The notes under the pieces are model-generated. The model saw nothing but the letters and a program-made list of their open reading frames with translations. It searched no databases and had not been told where the DNA came from. The position numbers were made by a program, and so were the translations under genes. 64,000 bases of DNA from contig NZ_OBDO01000001.1 in assembly GCF_900215145.1 (NCBI RefSeq), positions 434,001 to 498,000 of the forward strand, given 5' to 3'. Below are positions 27,991 to 37,265 of this stretch, piece by piece; positions within the stretch are counted from its first letter, which is position 1, and each line of letters opens with the position of its first letter. Source of the stretch: Geodermatophilus sabuli (GTDB lineage Bacteria > Actinomycetota > Actinomycetes > Mycobacteriales > Geodermatophilaceae).

Positions 27991-28719
27991 ATGCTGACCG
28001 GACGCACCGCTGTGATCACCGGAGCCGCCCAGGGCATCGGGCTGGCGATCGCCCGCACCTTCGCCGCCAACGGGGCCCGGATCGTCATCGGCGACCTCGA
28101 CGAGGCCAGGGCCAAGGAAGCCGCGGCAGCGCTGGACGGCGATGCGATCGGCGTCCGCTGCGACGTCACCGCCTCCGACGACGTGGCGCGGCTCCTCGCC
28201 GCGGCCACGGACTCGTTCGGATCGCTCGACGTCATGGTCAACAACGCCGGCATCACCCGCGACGCCACCATGCGGAAGATGACCGAGGAGCAGTTCGACC
28301 AGGTGATCGACGTGCACCTGCGCGGCTGCTGGAACGGGACGCGGTTGGCCGCCGGGGTCATGCGCGAGTCCGGCGGCGGCTCGATCATCAACCTGTCCTC
28401 GATCTCGGGGAAGGTCGGCTTCGTCGGGCAGACCAACTACTCCGCGGCCAAGGCCGGAATCGTCGGCCTCTCCAAGGCGGCCGCCAAGGAGGTGGCGCAC
28501 CTCGGCGTCCGGGTCAACGTCATCCAGCCCGGGCTCATCCGGACGGCCATGACCGAGGCGATGCCGCAGAAGGCATGGGACCAGAAGATGGCGGAGATCC
28601 CGATGCAGCGGGCCGGTGAGCCCGAGGAGGTCGCCTCGGTCGCCCTCTTCTACGCCTCGGACCTGTCGTCCTACATGACCGGCACGGTCGCCGAGGTGAC
28701 CGGGGGCCGGTACATGTGA
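27991..28719 (+). CDS. SDR family 3-oxoacyl reductase/3-hydroxyacyl-CoA dehydrogenase (FabG-like)
   Basis: A 242-aa classical SDR with ITGAAQGIG (9-17), NNAG (84-87), a Ser near 137, Tyr150 and Lys154 (YSAAK). The end AEVTGGRYM resembles FabG-type proteins. In a degradative operon it probably oxidises 3-hydroxyacyl-CoA. GAGAGGA lies about 10 nt before ATG 27991. No hydratase or thiolase is in this operon, so those steps must come from elsewhere, for example the genes at 1-1842. Confidence 0.88.
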   Translation: MLTGRTAVITGAAQGIGLAIARTFAANGARIVIGDLDEARAKEAAAALDGDAIGVRCDVTASDDVARLLAAATDSFGSLDVMVNNAGITRDATMRKMTEEQFDQVIDVHLRGCWNGTRLAAGVMRESGGGSIINLSSISGKVGFVGQTNYSAAKAGIVGLSKAAAKEVAHLGVRVNVIQPGLIRTAMTEAMPQKAWDQKMAEIPMQRAGEPEEVASVALFYASDLSSYMTGTVAEVTGGRYM

Positions 28720-28831
28720 GCGCCGCTCGCCGGGTCCGCCGCCCACCGGCGCCTGCCGTCGACGACGGCACCCGTCCACCTGCACCACCCGTCGGCGCTC
28801 GTGCGCCGATCTCCCGAGAGGACGACGACCA

Positions 28832-30091
28832 ATGAGCGCCAGCGACACCATCCCGGCCCACACCCCGGTAGCACTCCGGGAGGGACGCCCGGAAGCCGCG
28901 TCGCTCCCGCCGGCCGCGGCCGGCGATCCGTACGAGCTCGAGGGCGACCTGTCCGACGACGACCGCGCCATTGCCGCGCGGGTGCGCGGGTTCGTCGAGA
29001 CCGAGGTCCTGCCCTGCATCAACGACCACTGGGAGAAGGCCGAGTTCCCCGAGCACGTTCTCGCTCCGCTGGCCCGGACCGGGATCGTCGGCACCTCGGC
29101 GGAGGGATACGGCTGCCCCGGCCTCACGCGGCTGCAGACCGGGCTCGTGGCCTACGAGCTCTCCCGGGGCGACGGCAGCATCAACACCCTCAACGCCGTC
29201 CAGTCGGGGTTGGTCATCGGCACGATCGACCGCCTGGGCGACGAGGAGCAGAAGGAGCGCTGGCTGCCCCGCCTCGCCACGCTCGACGCGTTGGGCGCGT
29301 TCGGCCTCACCGAACCCGACCACGGCTCCGACTCGGTCAAGCTGGAGACCAGGGCCCGCCGCGACGGCGACGACTACGTCCTCGACGGAGCCAAGCGCTG
29401 GATCGGCCTGGGTCACCTCGCCGACGTGGTCATCATCTGGGCGCGCGACGAGGCCGACGGCCACGTCAAGGCGTTCGTCGTCGAGAAGGACGGCGAGGGC
29501 AACCACCCGACCGGCTACACGGCCGAGCCGATCAAGCACAAGATCGGCAAGCGGGCGATCGACCAGGCCCACATCACCCTCGATGCGGTGCGCGTGCCGG
29601 TAGCGAACAGGCTGGCCGCGTCGCGGTCGTTCCGCGACGCCTCGCAGGTCCTCGCCTCCACCCGGACCACCGTGGCCTGGGAGGCGCTCGGGCATGCCGC
29701 GGCGGCGTACGAGGCAGCGGTCGCCTACACCCAGGAGCGACACTCGTTCGGCCGGCCCGTGGCCTCCTACCAGCTGGTGCAGAACAGGCTGGCCACGATG
29801 CTCGCCGACCTCACCGCGATGCGGCTGATCTGCCTGCGCACCGCCGTCCTGCACGACCGCGGCCGGCTGACCGGCGAGCAGGCGTCGCTGGCGAAGATGT
29901 TCTGCGCGGACCGGGGGCGCGCGATCTGCCGCGACTCCCGCGACCTGCTCGGCGGCAACGGACTGCTGCTGGAGCGCCACGTCGCCCGCCACCTGACGGA
30001 CATGGAGGTGGTGCACACCTACGAGGGCACCGACTTCATGCAGTCGCTGATCCTGGGCCGCTCCATCACCGGCATCCCGGCCTTCTCGTGA
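28832..30091 (+). CDS. Acyl-CoA dehydrogenase, glutaryl-CoA dehydrogenase-like
   Basis: A 419-aa acyl-CoA dehydrogenase whose C-terminus (HTYEGTDFMQSLILGRSITGIPAF) has the layout of glutaryl-CoA dehydrogenases, with catalytic Glu398. The mid-part GLTEPDHGSDSVKLET is also of that type. True glutaryl-CoA dehydrogenases oxidise and decarboxylate glutaryl-CoA to crotonyl-CoA. A dicarboxyl-CoA would fit the end product of cyclic-ketone cleavage by the neighbouring BVMO locus, but this link is inference. ATG 28832 gives a roughly 30-residue low-complexity N-terminus. Confidence 0.87.
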   Translation: MSASDTIPAHTPVALREGRPEAASLPPAAAGDPYELEGDLSDDDRAIAARVRGFVETEVLPCINDHWEKAEFPEHVLAPLARTGIVGTSAEGYGCPGLTRLQTGLVAYELSRGDGSINTLNAVQSGLVIGTIDRLGDEEQKERWLPRLATLDALGAFGLTEPDHGSDSVKLETRARRDGDDYVLDGAKRWIGLGHLADVVIIWARDEADGHVKAFVVEKDGEGNHPTGYTAEPIKHKIGKRAIDQAHITLDAVRVPVANRLAASRSFRDASQVLASTRTTVAWEALGHAAAAYEAAVAYTQERHSFGRPVASYQLVQNRLATMLADLTAMRLICLRTAVLHDRGRLTGEQASLAKMFCADRGRAICRDSRDLLGGNGLLLERHVARHLTDMEVVHTYEGTDFMQSLILGRSITGIPAFS

Positions 30092-30098
30092 CCGCCCC

Positions 30099-30139
30099 GT
30101 CACCCCCCTTCCGTCCCGCGAGGACCGACGGGGGGTGAC
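30099..30139. terminator. Bidirectional intrinsic-type hairpin between convergent genes
   Basis: GTCACCCCCC (30099-30108) pairs perfectly with GGGGGGTGAC (30130-30139). The 21-nt loop contains a weaker GTCC/GGAC pairing. It lies between the stops of the convergent dehydrogenase (30091) and regulator (30149), where a shared terminator is expected. There is no U-tract on either side, which is common in high-GC actinobacteria. Confidence 0.7.
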
Positions 30140-30148
30140 GACGAAGGG

Positions 30149-32011
30149 TCAGCCGGCGGTGGGCTGCGCTGCCGCGGGCAGCAGCGCGTCCTCGTCGATG
30201 CCCAGGGCCCGCAGCTTGCGGTACAGGGTGGTGCGACCGATGCCGAGGAGGCCCGCCGCTGCCGACCGGTTGCCGTCGGCCTGACGGAGTGCCGCGACGA
30301 TCTCGGTCCGCTCGGCCGACTCGATCCGCGTCAACGTCCGCCGGTTCGCCGCGTCCCACATGCGCTCGGGAAGGTGGTAGGGGCTGACGGGCCGGCCGGG
30401 GAACTCCCGGGCGAGGTCCTCGAGCAGGCTCCGGAGCTCCGTCACGTTGCCGGGCCAGTCCCACCTCAGCAGGACCTGCATGGTCGCCGCGGACAGGACC
30501 GGGCGGCGCGCGGTGTCCATCCGCTTCAGGAGCGCGTCGACCAGCCCCGGGATCTCCCGCCCCCGGCTCGCCAGCGGGGGGAGTTCGGCGCCGGGGGCGA
30601 CGTGCGAGAGCGCGCCCAGCGTCGCGGCGGAACACCGGCTCATGTCGGCGGTGACCACCAGTCGCGCCTGCGGCCGGCGGTTCGCGGTCGAGGCGCTCGA
30701 GTCGTCGGGAGCGGCGGCACGGGGAACCGCCTCGCTGAGGGCCTTGACGGTATTGACCTGGCTCACGGGCAGGTCCTCGAGCCGCCGGAGCAGGACTGCG
30801 CGGTTCGAGTCCAGGGCCTCCTTCGCCTCGCGTCGCCACGACGGGTGGGTCTCGAGGTCACCCGCGTCCAGCACCAGGGGCTCGGGATGGCCGGTCGAGC
30901 GCAGCCACGCCAGGGCGACGTGCCGCTTGCCCGAACCGCTCGGGCCGGTGACCGACAGCGCGGCCGTGCTCCGGGCGGCTGCGCGCTGCAGTTGGACGAC
31001 GAACGGGTCGTCGCTGAGGGGGAGCGCGGCCAGGCGTGGCCGGGTCACGGTGGGACGCCGGCGGTGCAGGATCTCGACGGCGAAGGCCGTCTCGTCGCCG
31101 AGGTCGTCGAGCCGGTGGGCAAGGACCTGCGCCTGCAACGTCTGGAGGTCCAGATCCAGGACGCACGGCCCTCGGGACCAGTCCTGGGAGACCAGCGAGT
31201 CCCAGAGGCGTGCATGGCTCTCGACGTTGAGGAACGACAGCCCGGTGACGTTGGTCATCACGGTGTCGCTGTTGAGCACGATCACCGGGCCCTTGTCGCG
31301 GTGCCGTCGGTAGCTGCGCCCGAGGGCGACCTCGCGCCGCCCGACGGTCGCGCTCAGGTTGTCCACGATCTGCCGGGCGCCCTCGCGGGCCATCGCCAGC
31401 ATCATCGTCTCCGCTGCATCCGCCGGTGCGGCCAGGGACAGCGAGCCCACGAGGCGACCCGTGACGGGGTGCCGGATGCCTGCACCCGCACAGGCGAGGT
31501 CCTCCAGTGCCTGGTTGTAGTGCTCCGGGCCGCGCACGAAGACCGCGCCCGCCTCCCGGATGGCGGTACCGAGCCCGTTCGTGCCGATGCTCTCCTCGGA
31601 GAAGTCGAAGCCCTCGGCGGCGCACGCGTTGTCGAACCGCACCTGTTCACTGCGGCCGGTGACCCGGCGGCCGACGATCTGGCCCGTCCTGTCGGCCAGG
31701 AAGATCGCGGTACCCATGTCCTGCAGCATCGCCGCCAGGCGGTCGAGCACCGGCCGCGCGGCCCGGCTCACCTCACTGTCGGCGTCGAACTCGTTGACGT
31801 AGTGGAACGAGCCCGGCTCACGGGTCGCTCCGGCGCTGATGGAGCGCCGCCAGCTGCGGTCGATCTCCCCGGGCAGCCAGTCGAGGTGCGGCTCCCCGCT
31901 CAGCACGAGGCCGTGCGAGATCAGCGTCTCCTTCGCGGACCGGACCGCGTCGGCTTCCGCGAGCCTGCGGCGCGGAACGCTCGACGCCGCCTCGGACGGG
32001 TCGCTCGGCAT
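30149..32011 (-). CDS. Fis-type transcriptional activator with GAF and degenerate NtrC-like AAA domain (AcoR/MimR-like)
   Basis: A 620-aa regulator. Residues about 80-235 are a GAF-type sensor (ESIGTNGLGTAI, GIRHPVTGRLVGSLSLA). Residues about 335-535 are an NtrC-like AAA domain with Walker A GPSGSGKR (356-363) and WPGNVTEL (519-526). The sigma-54-contacting GAFTGA loop is missing and Walker B is degenerate (VLLRRLEDL). A Fis HTH closes it (GNRSAAAGLLGIGRTTLYRKL, 580-600). It is divergent from BVMO 1. Related actinobacterial proteins (AcoR/MimR type) control propane, acetone and alcohol oxidation. Loss of GAFTGA implies activation of sigma-70-type promoters, in line with the operators at 32143 and 37266. 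Confidence 0.9.
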   Translation of the reverse strand: MPSDPSEAASSVPRRRLAEADAVRSAKETLISHGLVLSGEPHLDWLPGEIDRSWRRSISAGATREPGSFHYVNEFDADSEVSRAARPVLDRLAAMLQDMGTAIFLADRTGQIVGRRVTGRSEQVRFDNACAAEGFDFSEESIGTNGLGTAIREAGAVFVRGPEHYNQALEDLACAGAGIRHPVTGRLVGSLSLAAPADAAETMMLAMAREGARQIVDNLSATVGRREVALGRSYRRHRDKGPVIVLNSDTVMTNVTGLSFLNVESHARLWDSLVSQDWSRGPCVLDLDLQTLQAQVLAHRLDDLGDETAFAVEILHRRRPTVTRPRLAALPLSDDPFVVQLQRAAARSTAALSVTGPSGSGKRHVALAWLRSTGHPEPLVLDAGDLETHPSWRREAKEALDSNRAVLLRRLEDLPVSQVNTVKALSEAVPRAAAPDDSSASTANRRPQARLVVTADMSRCSAATLGALSHVAPGAELPPLASRGREIPGLVDALLKRMDTARRPVLSAATMQVLLRWDWPGNVTELRSLLEDLAREFPGRPVSPYHLPERMWDAANRRTLTRIESAERTEIVAALRQADGNRSAAAGLLGIGRTTLYRKLRALGIDEDALLPAAAQPTAG

Positions 32012-32054
32012 CTGTCCAGTATGTAACGGCCGTCACGCGACTCATAGATGACAG

Positions 32055-32075
32055 CCGAGACCTAGTCGGTCTCGG
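32055..32075. promoter_or_regulatory. Perfect palindrome CCGAGACC-N5-GGTCTCGG
   Basis: Eight-base arms at 32055-32062 and 32068-32075 around TAGTC. It lies 43 nt upstream of the regulator start (32011) and 68 nt before the TGTTCC palindrome. It differs in sequence from the BVMO operators, so it may be an autoregulation site or the site of a second factor. Confidence 0.5.
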
Positions 32076-32142
32076 ATCGATACCCGCGCCGTATGGATCG
32101 TCGCGCTGGACCCCGCGCCGCTGTCGTCCGCGCTCCAGGCCC

Positions 32143-32159
32143 TGTTCCAAAACGGAACA
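32143..32159. promoter_or_regulatory. Operator TGTTCC-N5-GGAACA, copy 1 (BVMO 1 operon)
   Basis: Perfect 6-bp arms, TGTTCC at 32143-32148 and GGAACA at 32154-32159, with spacer AAAAC. The copy at 37266-37282 shares flanking bases too (CTGTTCCA before, CGGAACAC then TCGG after). A -10-like TAGTGT starts 23 nt after the right arm (32182-32187), which puts the palindrome centre near -43. It probably binds the divergent Fis-type activator. Confidence 0.75.
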
Positions 32160-32181
32160 CGTCGGCTGCCCAGCGCAGACC

Positions 32182-32187
32182 TAGTGT
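32182..32187 (+). promoter_or_regulatory. -10-like element of BVMO 1 operon
   Basis: TAGTGT fits the actinobacterial TANNNT pattern. No good -35 hexamer precedes it; the operator copy 1 occupies that place. The equivalent TACGTT sits at exactly the same distance from operator copy 2. Confidence 0.5.
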
Positions 32188-32333
32188 CGCTCATCACAGC
32201 AGCACGGGAGACGCGGCAGGCCACCGGAGCCGCCGGGACAGCGCTCCAGCCCCGCATCGCCAAGCGGTCCATCGCCTGAGGGCGATCCCCCGATGCCTGA
32301 ACGCCATCCGCCCGACCGATCCCCGGAGGAACC

Positions 32334-33986
32334 ATGACCCCCCTGAGCACCCCCGGCGCCACCATCCCCCGCGGCTCCCACGTGGACTACGACGCCATCG
32401 TCATCGGCGCCGGCTTCGGCGGCATCTACATGCTGCACAAGCTGCGCAACGAGCTCGGCCTCACCGTCCGGGCCTACGACCGCGCGAGCGGCGTCGGCGG
32501 CACGTGGCACTGGAACCGCTACCCCGGGGCCCTCTCGGACACCGAGGGGTTCGTCTACCGCTACTCCTTCGACCGGGAGCTGCTGCAGGACTACGACTGG
32601 TCGACCCGCTACCTCAAGCAGACCGACATCCTGGCCTACCTCGAGCACGTCGTGGACCGCTTCGACCTGGCCCGGGACATCCAGCTCGACACGGGCATCA
32701 CCGCAGCGGTCTTCGACGAGGACACCAACTCCTGGACCGTCACCACCGACCGCGGCGAGACCGTCACCGCGACCTACGTCGTCACCGCGCTCGGCCTGCT
32801 CTCCAAGATCAACATGCCGGACATCCCCGGCATCGACACCTTCGCCGGCGAGATCATCCACACCGGTGCCTGGCCGGAGGAGCACGACCTCCGTGGCAAG
32901 AGGGTCGGGGTGATCGGGAACGGCTCGACCGGCCAGCAGGTCATCTCGGCCATCGCCCCCGAGGCCGAGCACCTGACCGTCTTCATGCGCACCCCGCAGT
33001 ACAGCGTGCCCGCCGGTGACCGGGCGATGAGCCCGGAGGAGGTGTCCGCGATCAAGCGGGACTACGACTCCATCTGGGACCAGGTGCGCAACTCGGTGGT
33101 GGCCTTCGGGTTCGAGGAGAGCACCGTCCCCGCGATGAGCGTCTCCGAGGAGGAGCGGCAGCGCGTGTTCCAGGAGAACTGGGACATCGGCGGGGGGTTC
33201 CGCTTCATGTTCGGCACGTTCTGCGACATCGCCACCGACCCGGCCGCCAACGAGGCCGCCGCCTCCTTCATCCGGTCCAAGATCTCGGAGATCGTCGAGG
33301 ACCCGGAGAAGGCCCGCATCCTGACGCCGACCGACCTCTACGCCCGCCGTCCCCTGTGCGCGAACCACTACTACGAGACGTTCAACCGCGACAACGTCTC
33401 GGTGGCGGACATCAAGGCGCACCCCATCGTCGAGATCACCCCTGACGGACTGCGGACCGCCGACGGCCGGACCCACGAGCTGGACGTGCTCGTCCTGGCC
33501 ACCGGCTTCGACGCCGTGGACGGCAACTACCTCGCCATGGACCTGCGCGGCCGCGGGGGACGGTCGATCAACGAGGCGTGGGCGGAGGGCCCCGCGAGCT
33601 ACCTCGGGACCAGCACCGCCGGCTTCCCGAACCTGTTCATGATCCTGGGTCCCAACGGCCCCTTCACCAACCTGCCGCCGAGCATCGAGACCCAGGTGGA
33701 GTGGATCGGCACGCTCGTCGCGGAGGCACAGGAGCGGGGGACCGCCGTCGAGGCGTCCACCGAGGCCGAGCGGGCGTGGACCGAGACCTGCCGCACCATC
33801 GCCGACATGACCCTCTTCCCGAGGGTCGACTCCTGGATCTTCGGAGCCAACATCCCCGGCAAGACCCAGACGGTCATGTTCTACATGGGCGGGCTCGCCA
33901 ACTACCGCGCCCAGCTCGCCGAGGTCGCGGACGACGGTTTCCGCGGGTTCGAGTTCACCGAGGTGCCCGTCGAGGCAGCGGCCTGA
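32334..33986 (+). CDS. Baeyer-Villiger monooxygenase 1 (cyclohexanone monooxygenase group)
   Basis: A 550-aa flavin monooxygenase. FAD site GAGFGG lies at 25-30, the BVMO fingerprint FAGEIIHTGAWPE at 170-182, and the NADP Rossmann GNGSTG at 195-200. It shares long blocks with cyclohexanone monooxygenases, such as ESTVPAMSVSEEER, GGGFRFMFGTF, ATGFDAVDGNY and NGPFTNLPPSIE. It inserts one oxygen next to a ketone carbonyl using O2 and NADPH, giving an ester or lactone. GGAGGA lies 6 nt before ATG 32334. It is first in an operon with alcohol dehydrogenase, MFS and USP genes, under operator copy 1. BVMO 2 at 38453 is a close paralogue. Confidence 0.95.
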   Translation: MTPLSTPGATIPRGSHVDYDAIVIGAGFGGIYMLHKLRNELGLTVRAYDRASGVGGTWHWNRYPGALSDTEGFVYRYSFDRELLQDYDWSTRYLKQTDILAYLEHVVDRFDLARDIQLDTGITAAVFDEDTNSWTVTTDRGETVTATYVVTALGLLSKINMPDIPGIDTFAGEIIHTGAWPEEHDLRGKRVGVIGNGSTGQQVISAIAPEAEHLTVFMRTPQYSVPAGDRAMSPEEVSAIKRDYDSIWDQVRNSVVAFGFEESTVPAMSVSEEERQRVFQENWDIGGGFRFMFGTFCDIATDPAANEAAASFIRSKISEIVEDPEKARILTPTDLYARRPLCANHYYETFNRDNVSVADIKAHPIVEITPDGLRTADGRTHELDVLVLATGFDAVDGNYLAMDLRGRGGRSINEAWAEGPASYLGTSTAGFPNLFMILGPNGPFTNLPPSIETQVEWIGTLVAEAQERGTAVEASTEAERAWTETCRTIADMTLFPRVDSWIFGANIPGKTQTVMFYMGGLANYRAQLAEVADDGFRGFEFTEVPVEAAA

Positions 33987-34062
33987 CCCGGCCGCGGCGC
34001 AGCCCGCGCCGTACGCCCTCCCCAACACGTCGACCACCGCACCGTCCCGAATGAGGTATCCC

Positions 34063-35124
34063 ATGCGCGCATTCGCAGTCCCCGAGGGCAGCACGGCCCT
34101 GTCCGAGATGGAGTTCCCCACCCCGACACCCCAGGGCACGGAGGTGCTGCTGCGCGTCTCCCGCTCTGGGGTCTGTCACACCGACACCCACCTCCGGGCC
34201 GGCTACTACGACCTCGGACGGCGCGGGAAGCTCCGGCTGACCGACCGGGGTGTGCCCTATCCGCTGACCATGGGCCACGAGGTGGTCGGGGTCGTCGAGG
34301 CGGCAGGTCCGGACGTCGAGGGCGTGGCGCTCGGCAGCACCCGGCTGGTCTACCCCTGGATCGGGTGCGGCGAGTGCGCCGCCTGTCTCGCCGGGCGCGA
34401 GAACGCGTGCCCGGCCGGGCGCAACCTCGGAGTCGCGCGCCCTGGCGGGTACGCCGACCGCATCCTGGTCCCGCACCCCCGGTACCTGCTCGACATCGGG
34501 GACCTCGACCCCGACTGGGCCGCCACAATGGCCTGTTCGGGCCTCACCGCCTACGGCGCCGTCTCGAAGGTCCTGCCGCTCCCGCCCGACTCCCCGGTCG
34601 TGGTCATCGGCGTCGGGGGCGTCGGCCTGACGGCGGTCGCCACGCTGCACGCGCTGGGCCACCGCGCGGTCTGCGCCGTGGACCGCGAGGAGGGCAACCT
34701 GGCGGTGGCCCGGGGGCTGGGCGCCTCGACGTCCGTGGCCGTCACGGGCGACGACCTGGCCGGTGACGTGCGCAAGGCGGTCGGGGCGCCTGTGGTTGCC
34801 GTCATTGACTTCGTCAACAACGAGCAGACGGCCTCAGCCGCCTTCGAGGTGCTCGCCAAGGGCGGGACCATGGTCCAGGTCGGCCTCTTCGGCGGCGAGC
34901 TGACGATCCCGACGGCGCTCCTCGCGCTGAAGATGGTCACGGTCCAGGGCAGCTTCGTCGGCACGCTGTCTGAGCTGCACGAGGTGCTGGAGCTGGCCGA
35001 GCAGGGCCGCATCCCGCGCATCCCGGTCATCGCCGGGGAGCTGGATCTCGAGGGCGTCACCGATTCCCTCGACCGGCTGGCGGCCGGGGGAGTGGCCGGC
35101 CGCATCGTGCTGAGCAGCGCGTGA
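34063..35124 (+). CDS. Zinc-dependent alcohol dehydrogenase
   Basis: A 353-aa medium-chain dehydrogenase. Catalytic zinc ligands are Cys38, His72-Glu73 (GHEVVG) and Cys158. Structural zinc cysteines are at 102, 105, 108 and 116 (CGECAACLAGRENAC). The NAD Rossmann motif is VIGVGGVGL. It oxidises alcohols to ketones or aldehydes, the step before (or after) BVMO action. I chose ATG 34063 because GAGGT lies 6 nt upstream; an in-frame ATG at 34051 would add four residues. It lies 76 nt after BVMO 1 and is probably co-transcribed. Confidence 0.92.
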   Translation: MRAFAVPEGSTALSEMEFPTPTPQGTEVLLRVSRSGVCHTDTHLRAGYYDLGRRGKLRLTDRGVPYPLTMGHEVVGVVEAAGPDVEGVALGSTRLVYPWIGCGECAACLAGRENACPAGRNLGVARPGGYADRILVPHPRYLLDIGDLDPDWAATMACSGLTAYGAVSKVLPLPPDSPVVVIGVGGVGLTAVATLHALGHRAVCAVDREEGNLAVARGLGASTSVAVTGDDLAGDVRKAVGAPVVAVIDFVNNEQTASAAFEVLAKGGTMVQVGLFGGELTIPTALLALKMVTVQGSFVGTLSELHEVLELAEQGRIPRIPVIAGELDLEGVTDSLDRLAAGGVAGRIVLSSA

Positions 35125-35285
35125 GCCCAGCCGCCACCCCCGGCCGCCGGCAGCTGATCGCACCAGCCGGGCTCCACGGCCTCGACGCCACCACGCCGGC
35201 TCCGGCGCAAGCGCCGACTGACTTCCCTGCACCCCCACCGAGCGCCATGCTCTTCGCACGGCGCAGCTCGAAGGAGAAATCCGCG

Positions 35286-36647
35286 ATGACTGCAACCACA
35301 GCCACCGAGCACGACGCACGACGCAGGCGAACGGTGGTGTGGGTCGTCTCCCTCGCCACCGTCGGCCTGATCTTCGACGGCTACGACCTGGTCGTGTACG
35401 GCGTGGTGCTGCCGATCTTCCTGGACGACCCCGATCAGATCGGGCAGGTGACGCCCGCTCTGGGGGGGACCCTGGGCAGCTATGCCCTGCTGGGGATGTT
35501 GGTCGGCGCCCTGATCGCCGGAGCCGTCGGCGACATCGTCGGCCGCCGCAGGGTCATGCTCACCGCCTACGCGTGGTTCTCCATCGGCATGCTGGTCACC
35601 GCGCTGACGAGCAGCACCGCGATGTTCGGCCTGTGGCGATTCCTCACCGGCCTCGGCATCGGCGCGCTGATCGCCACCACCGGCGCCCTGGTCGCCGAGT
35701 TCGCCCCTCCCGGCAAGAAGAACCTCTGCAACGCCATCACCTACTCGGGCGTCCCGCTGGGGAGTCTGCTGGGTGCCTTCATCGCCATCCTCTTGCTGGA
35801 TCTCATCGGCTGGCGCGGGATGTTCATGATCGGCGCGCTGCCGATCCTCACCCTGCTGCCGTTGGCGTTCCTGAAGATGCCCGAGTCCGTGTCGTGGCTG
35901 GTCGCCCGGGGGCGGGTCGAGGAGGCCCGGGAGGTCTCCGAGCGGACCGGCATGCCGATGCCGGTCAGCGTCCCCGCGGCGGCGTCCGCGGAACGGGCCG
36001 GTTTCGCCGGCTTGTTCAGTCGCACGTTCTGGTTCGCGACCGTGCTGACGGGGATCCTCAGCGCTCTCGCGCAGTTCCTCAACTACTACCTCAACACGTG
36101 GTTGCCGGCCCTGATGGAACGGTCGGGGTTCAACGCCAAGGGCTCGCTGGCCTTCCTGCTCGTGTTGAGCGGCGGCGCGATCGTGGGGGCGCTGACCGGG
36201 TCCCGGTTCGCCGACCGGTTCGGGCCGAAGCTCGTCATCGCGGCCTCCTTCCTGATCGGGGCCGTCTCCATCGTCCTGCTGACGTTCGACCTGCCGTTGG
36301 CCGTGCGCCTGGCCTTCGTCGCCGTCGTCGGCCTCGGCACCACCGGGACGTCGATCATGATCTACGGGTTGGTGGCCAACCACTTCCCCACGAAGATGCG
36401 GGGCGCCTCGGTGGCCTGGGCTGCGGGGTTCGGCCGGCTGGGCGGTACCAGCGGCCCCCTGCTGGGCGGTCTGCTCCTGGCCGCCGGTCTCTCGGTGAAC
36501 GGATCGTTCTACGTGCTGGGCGGCCTGGCGCTCCTGGGCGCCGTCCTGACGCTGATGGTCCCGCGCGCCCACCGTGCGGCCGACCTCCACCCCGTCCCCG
36601 TCGAGCCCGCGGTCCCGGTCGCCACCGGAGTCTCGAAGGCCACCTAG
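35286..36647 (+). CDS. MFS transporter, aromatic acid:H+ symporter (AAHS)-like
   Basis: A 453-aa, 12-helix-type MFS protein. It has the AAHS-type helix 1 motif FDGYDLVVYGVVLP, GDIVGRRRVML in loop 2-3, and SRFADRFGPK in loop 8-9. AAHS members import benzoate, 4-hydroxybenzoate, vanillate and related acids. Here it probably imports a cyclic or aromatic-like acid or ketone precursor. GAAGGAG lies 9 nt before ATG 35286; the longer frame from 35121 overlaps the ADH stop but lacks a ribosome site. Confidence 0.88.
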   Translation: MTATTATEHDARRRRTVVWVVSLATVGLIFDGYDLVVYGVVLPIFLDDPDQIGQVTPALGGTLGSYALLGMLVGALIAGAVGDIVGRRRVMLTAYAWFSIGMLVTALTSSTAMFGLWRFLTGLGIGALIATTGALVAEFAPPGKKNLCNAITYSGVPLGSLLGAFIAILLLDLIGWRGMFMIGALPILTLLPLAFLKMPESVSWLVARGRVEEAREVSERTGMPMPVSVPAAASAERAGFAGLFSRTFWFATVLTGILSALAQFLNYYLNTWLPALMERSGFNAKGSLAFLLVLSGGAIVGALTGSRFADRFGPKLVIAASFLIGAVSIVLLTFDLPLAVRLAFVAVVGLGTTGTSIMIYGLVANHFPTKMRGASVAWAAGFGRLGGTSGPLLGGLLLAAGLSVNGSFYVLGGLALLGAVLTLMVPRAHRAADLHPVPVEPAVPVATGVSKAT

Positions 36648-36706
36648 GACCGGTCCCGGGACCGCGACGGCGACGACCCGGGTCGACAACCGTCGAGAGC
36701 GTGGTG

Positions 36707-37144
36707 ATGACCGTGTACGACCGGATACTCGCAGCCATCGATGTGTCGCCGGGCTCGCCCGACGACTTCCTGGACCGGACGAGCCGGTTCGCGAAGATGA
36801 CCGGTGGGACGGTCCACCTCCTCCACGTCGCGCGCGGCCACGTGGTCGTCCAGGACATCACCGCCGGGTCGGGGCTCGGCGTCCTCGAGGGCGATGACGA
36901 CGTGGCCACCGGAGAGCACACGATGGTGCAGGGCGCCGTCGACCGGCTCGCCGCAGCGGGGGTCGCCGTGCACGGGGAGTTCGTCAACGCCACCGAGCAC
37001 GACATCGCGGCCGTCATCCTCCAGCGAGCGGAGGAGCTGGACGCCGATCTGATCGTCCTCGGTCACCCGCACCACCGTGGGTCGACGGTGGCCGAGCAGG
37101 TGATCCGGGGGCATCCGGCCCGCTCCGTCCTGCTGGTGCCCTGA
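36707..37144 (+). CDS. Universal stress protein (UspA family)
   Basis: A 145-aa single-domain USP. The N-terminus YDRILAAIDVSPGS and the C-terminal nucleotide loop LGHPHHRGSTVAEQVIRGHPARSVLLV (G-2x-G-9x-G-S/T type) are present, with Ser at the expected place. It probably binds ATP. It is the last gene before the second operator. Alternative GTG starts at 36701 and 36704 exist. Its presence within a solvent-like substrate pathway may help tolerance to ketones, which is inference. Confidence 0.87.
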   Translation: MTVYDRILAAIDVSPGSPDDFLDRTSRFAKMTGGTVHLLHVARGHVVVQDITAGSGLGVLEGDDDVATGEHTMVQGAVDRLAAAGVAVHGEFVNATEHDIAAVILQRAEELDADLIVLGHPHHRGSTVAEQVIRGHPARSVLLVP

Positions 37145-37265
37145 CCGTGGACGTCTCCGGCGCGGTGGACGACAGCCGTGCCGCAGCGCTCCACATCGTG
37201 TCACCAGGCGCTCCCGGGAGGACCCGGACGGGGAACTGCGGCATCGATGCCGGGGAGTCCCGGAC

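Noticed and set aside
26647-29127. 826-aa minus-strand frame antisense to the CoA-transferase operon
   Set aside because: His/Arg/Gly-rich shadow typical of high-GC DNA; the opposite strand encodes four clear enzymes.
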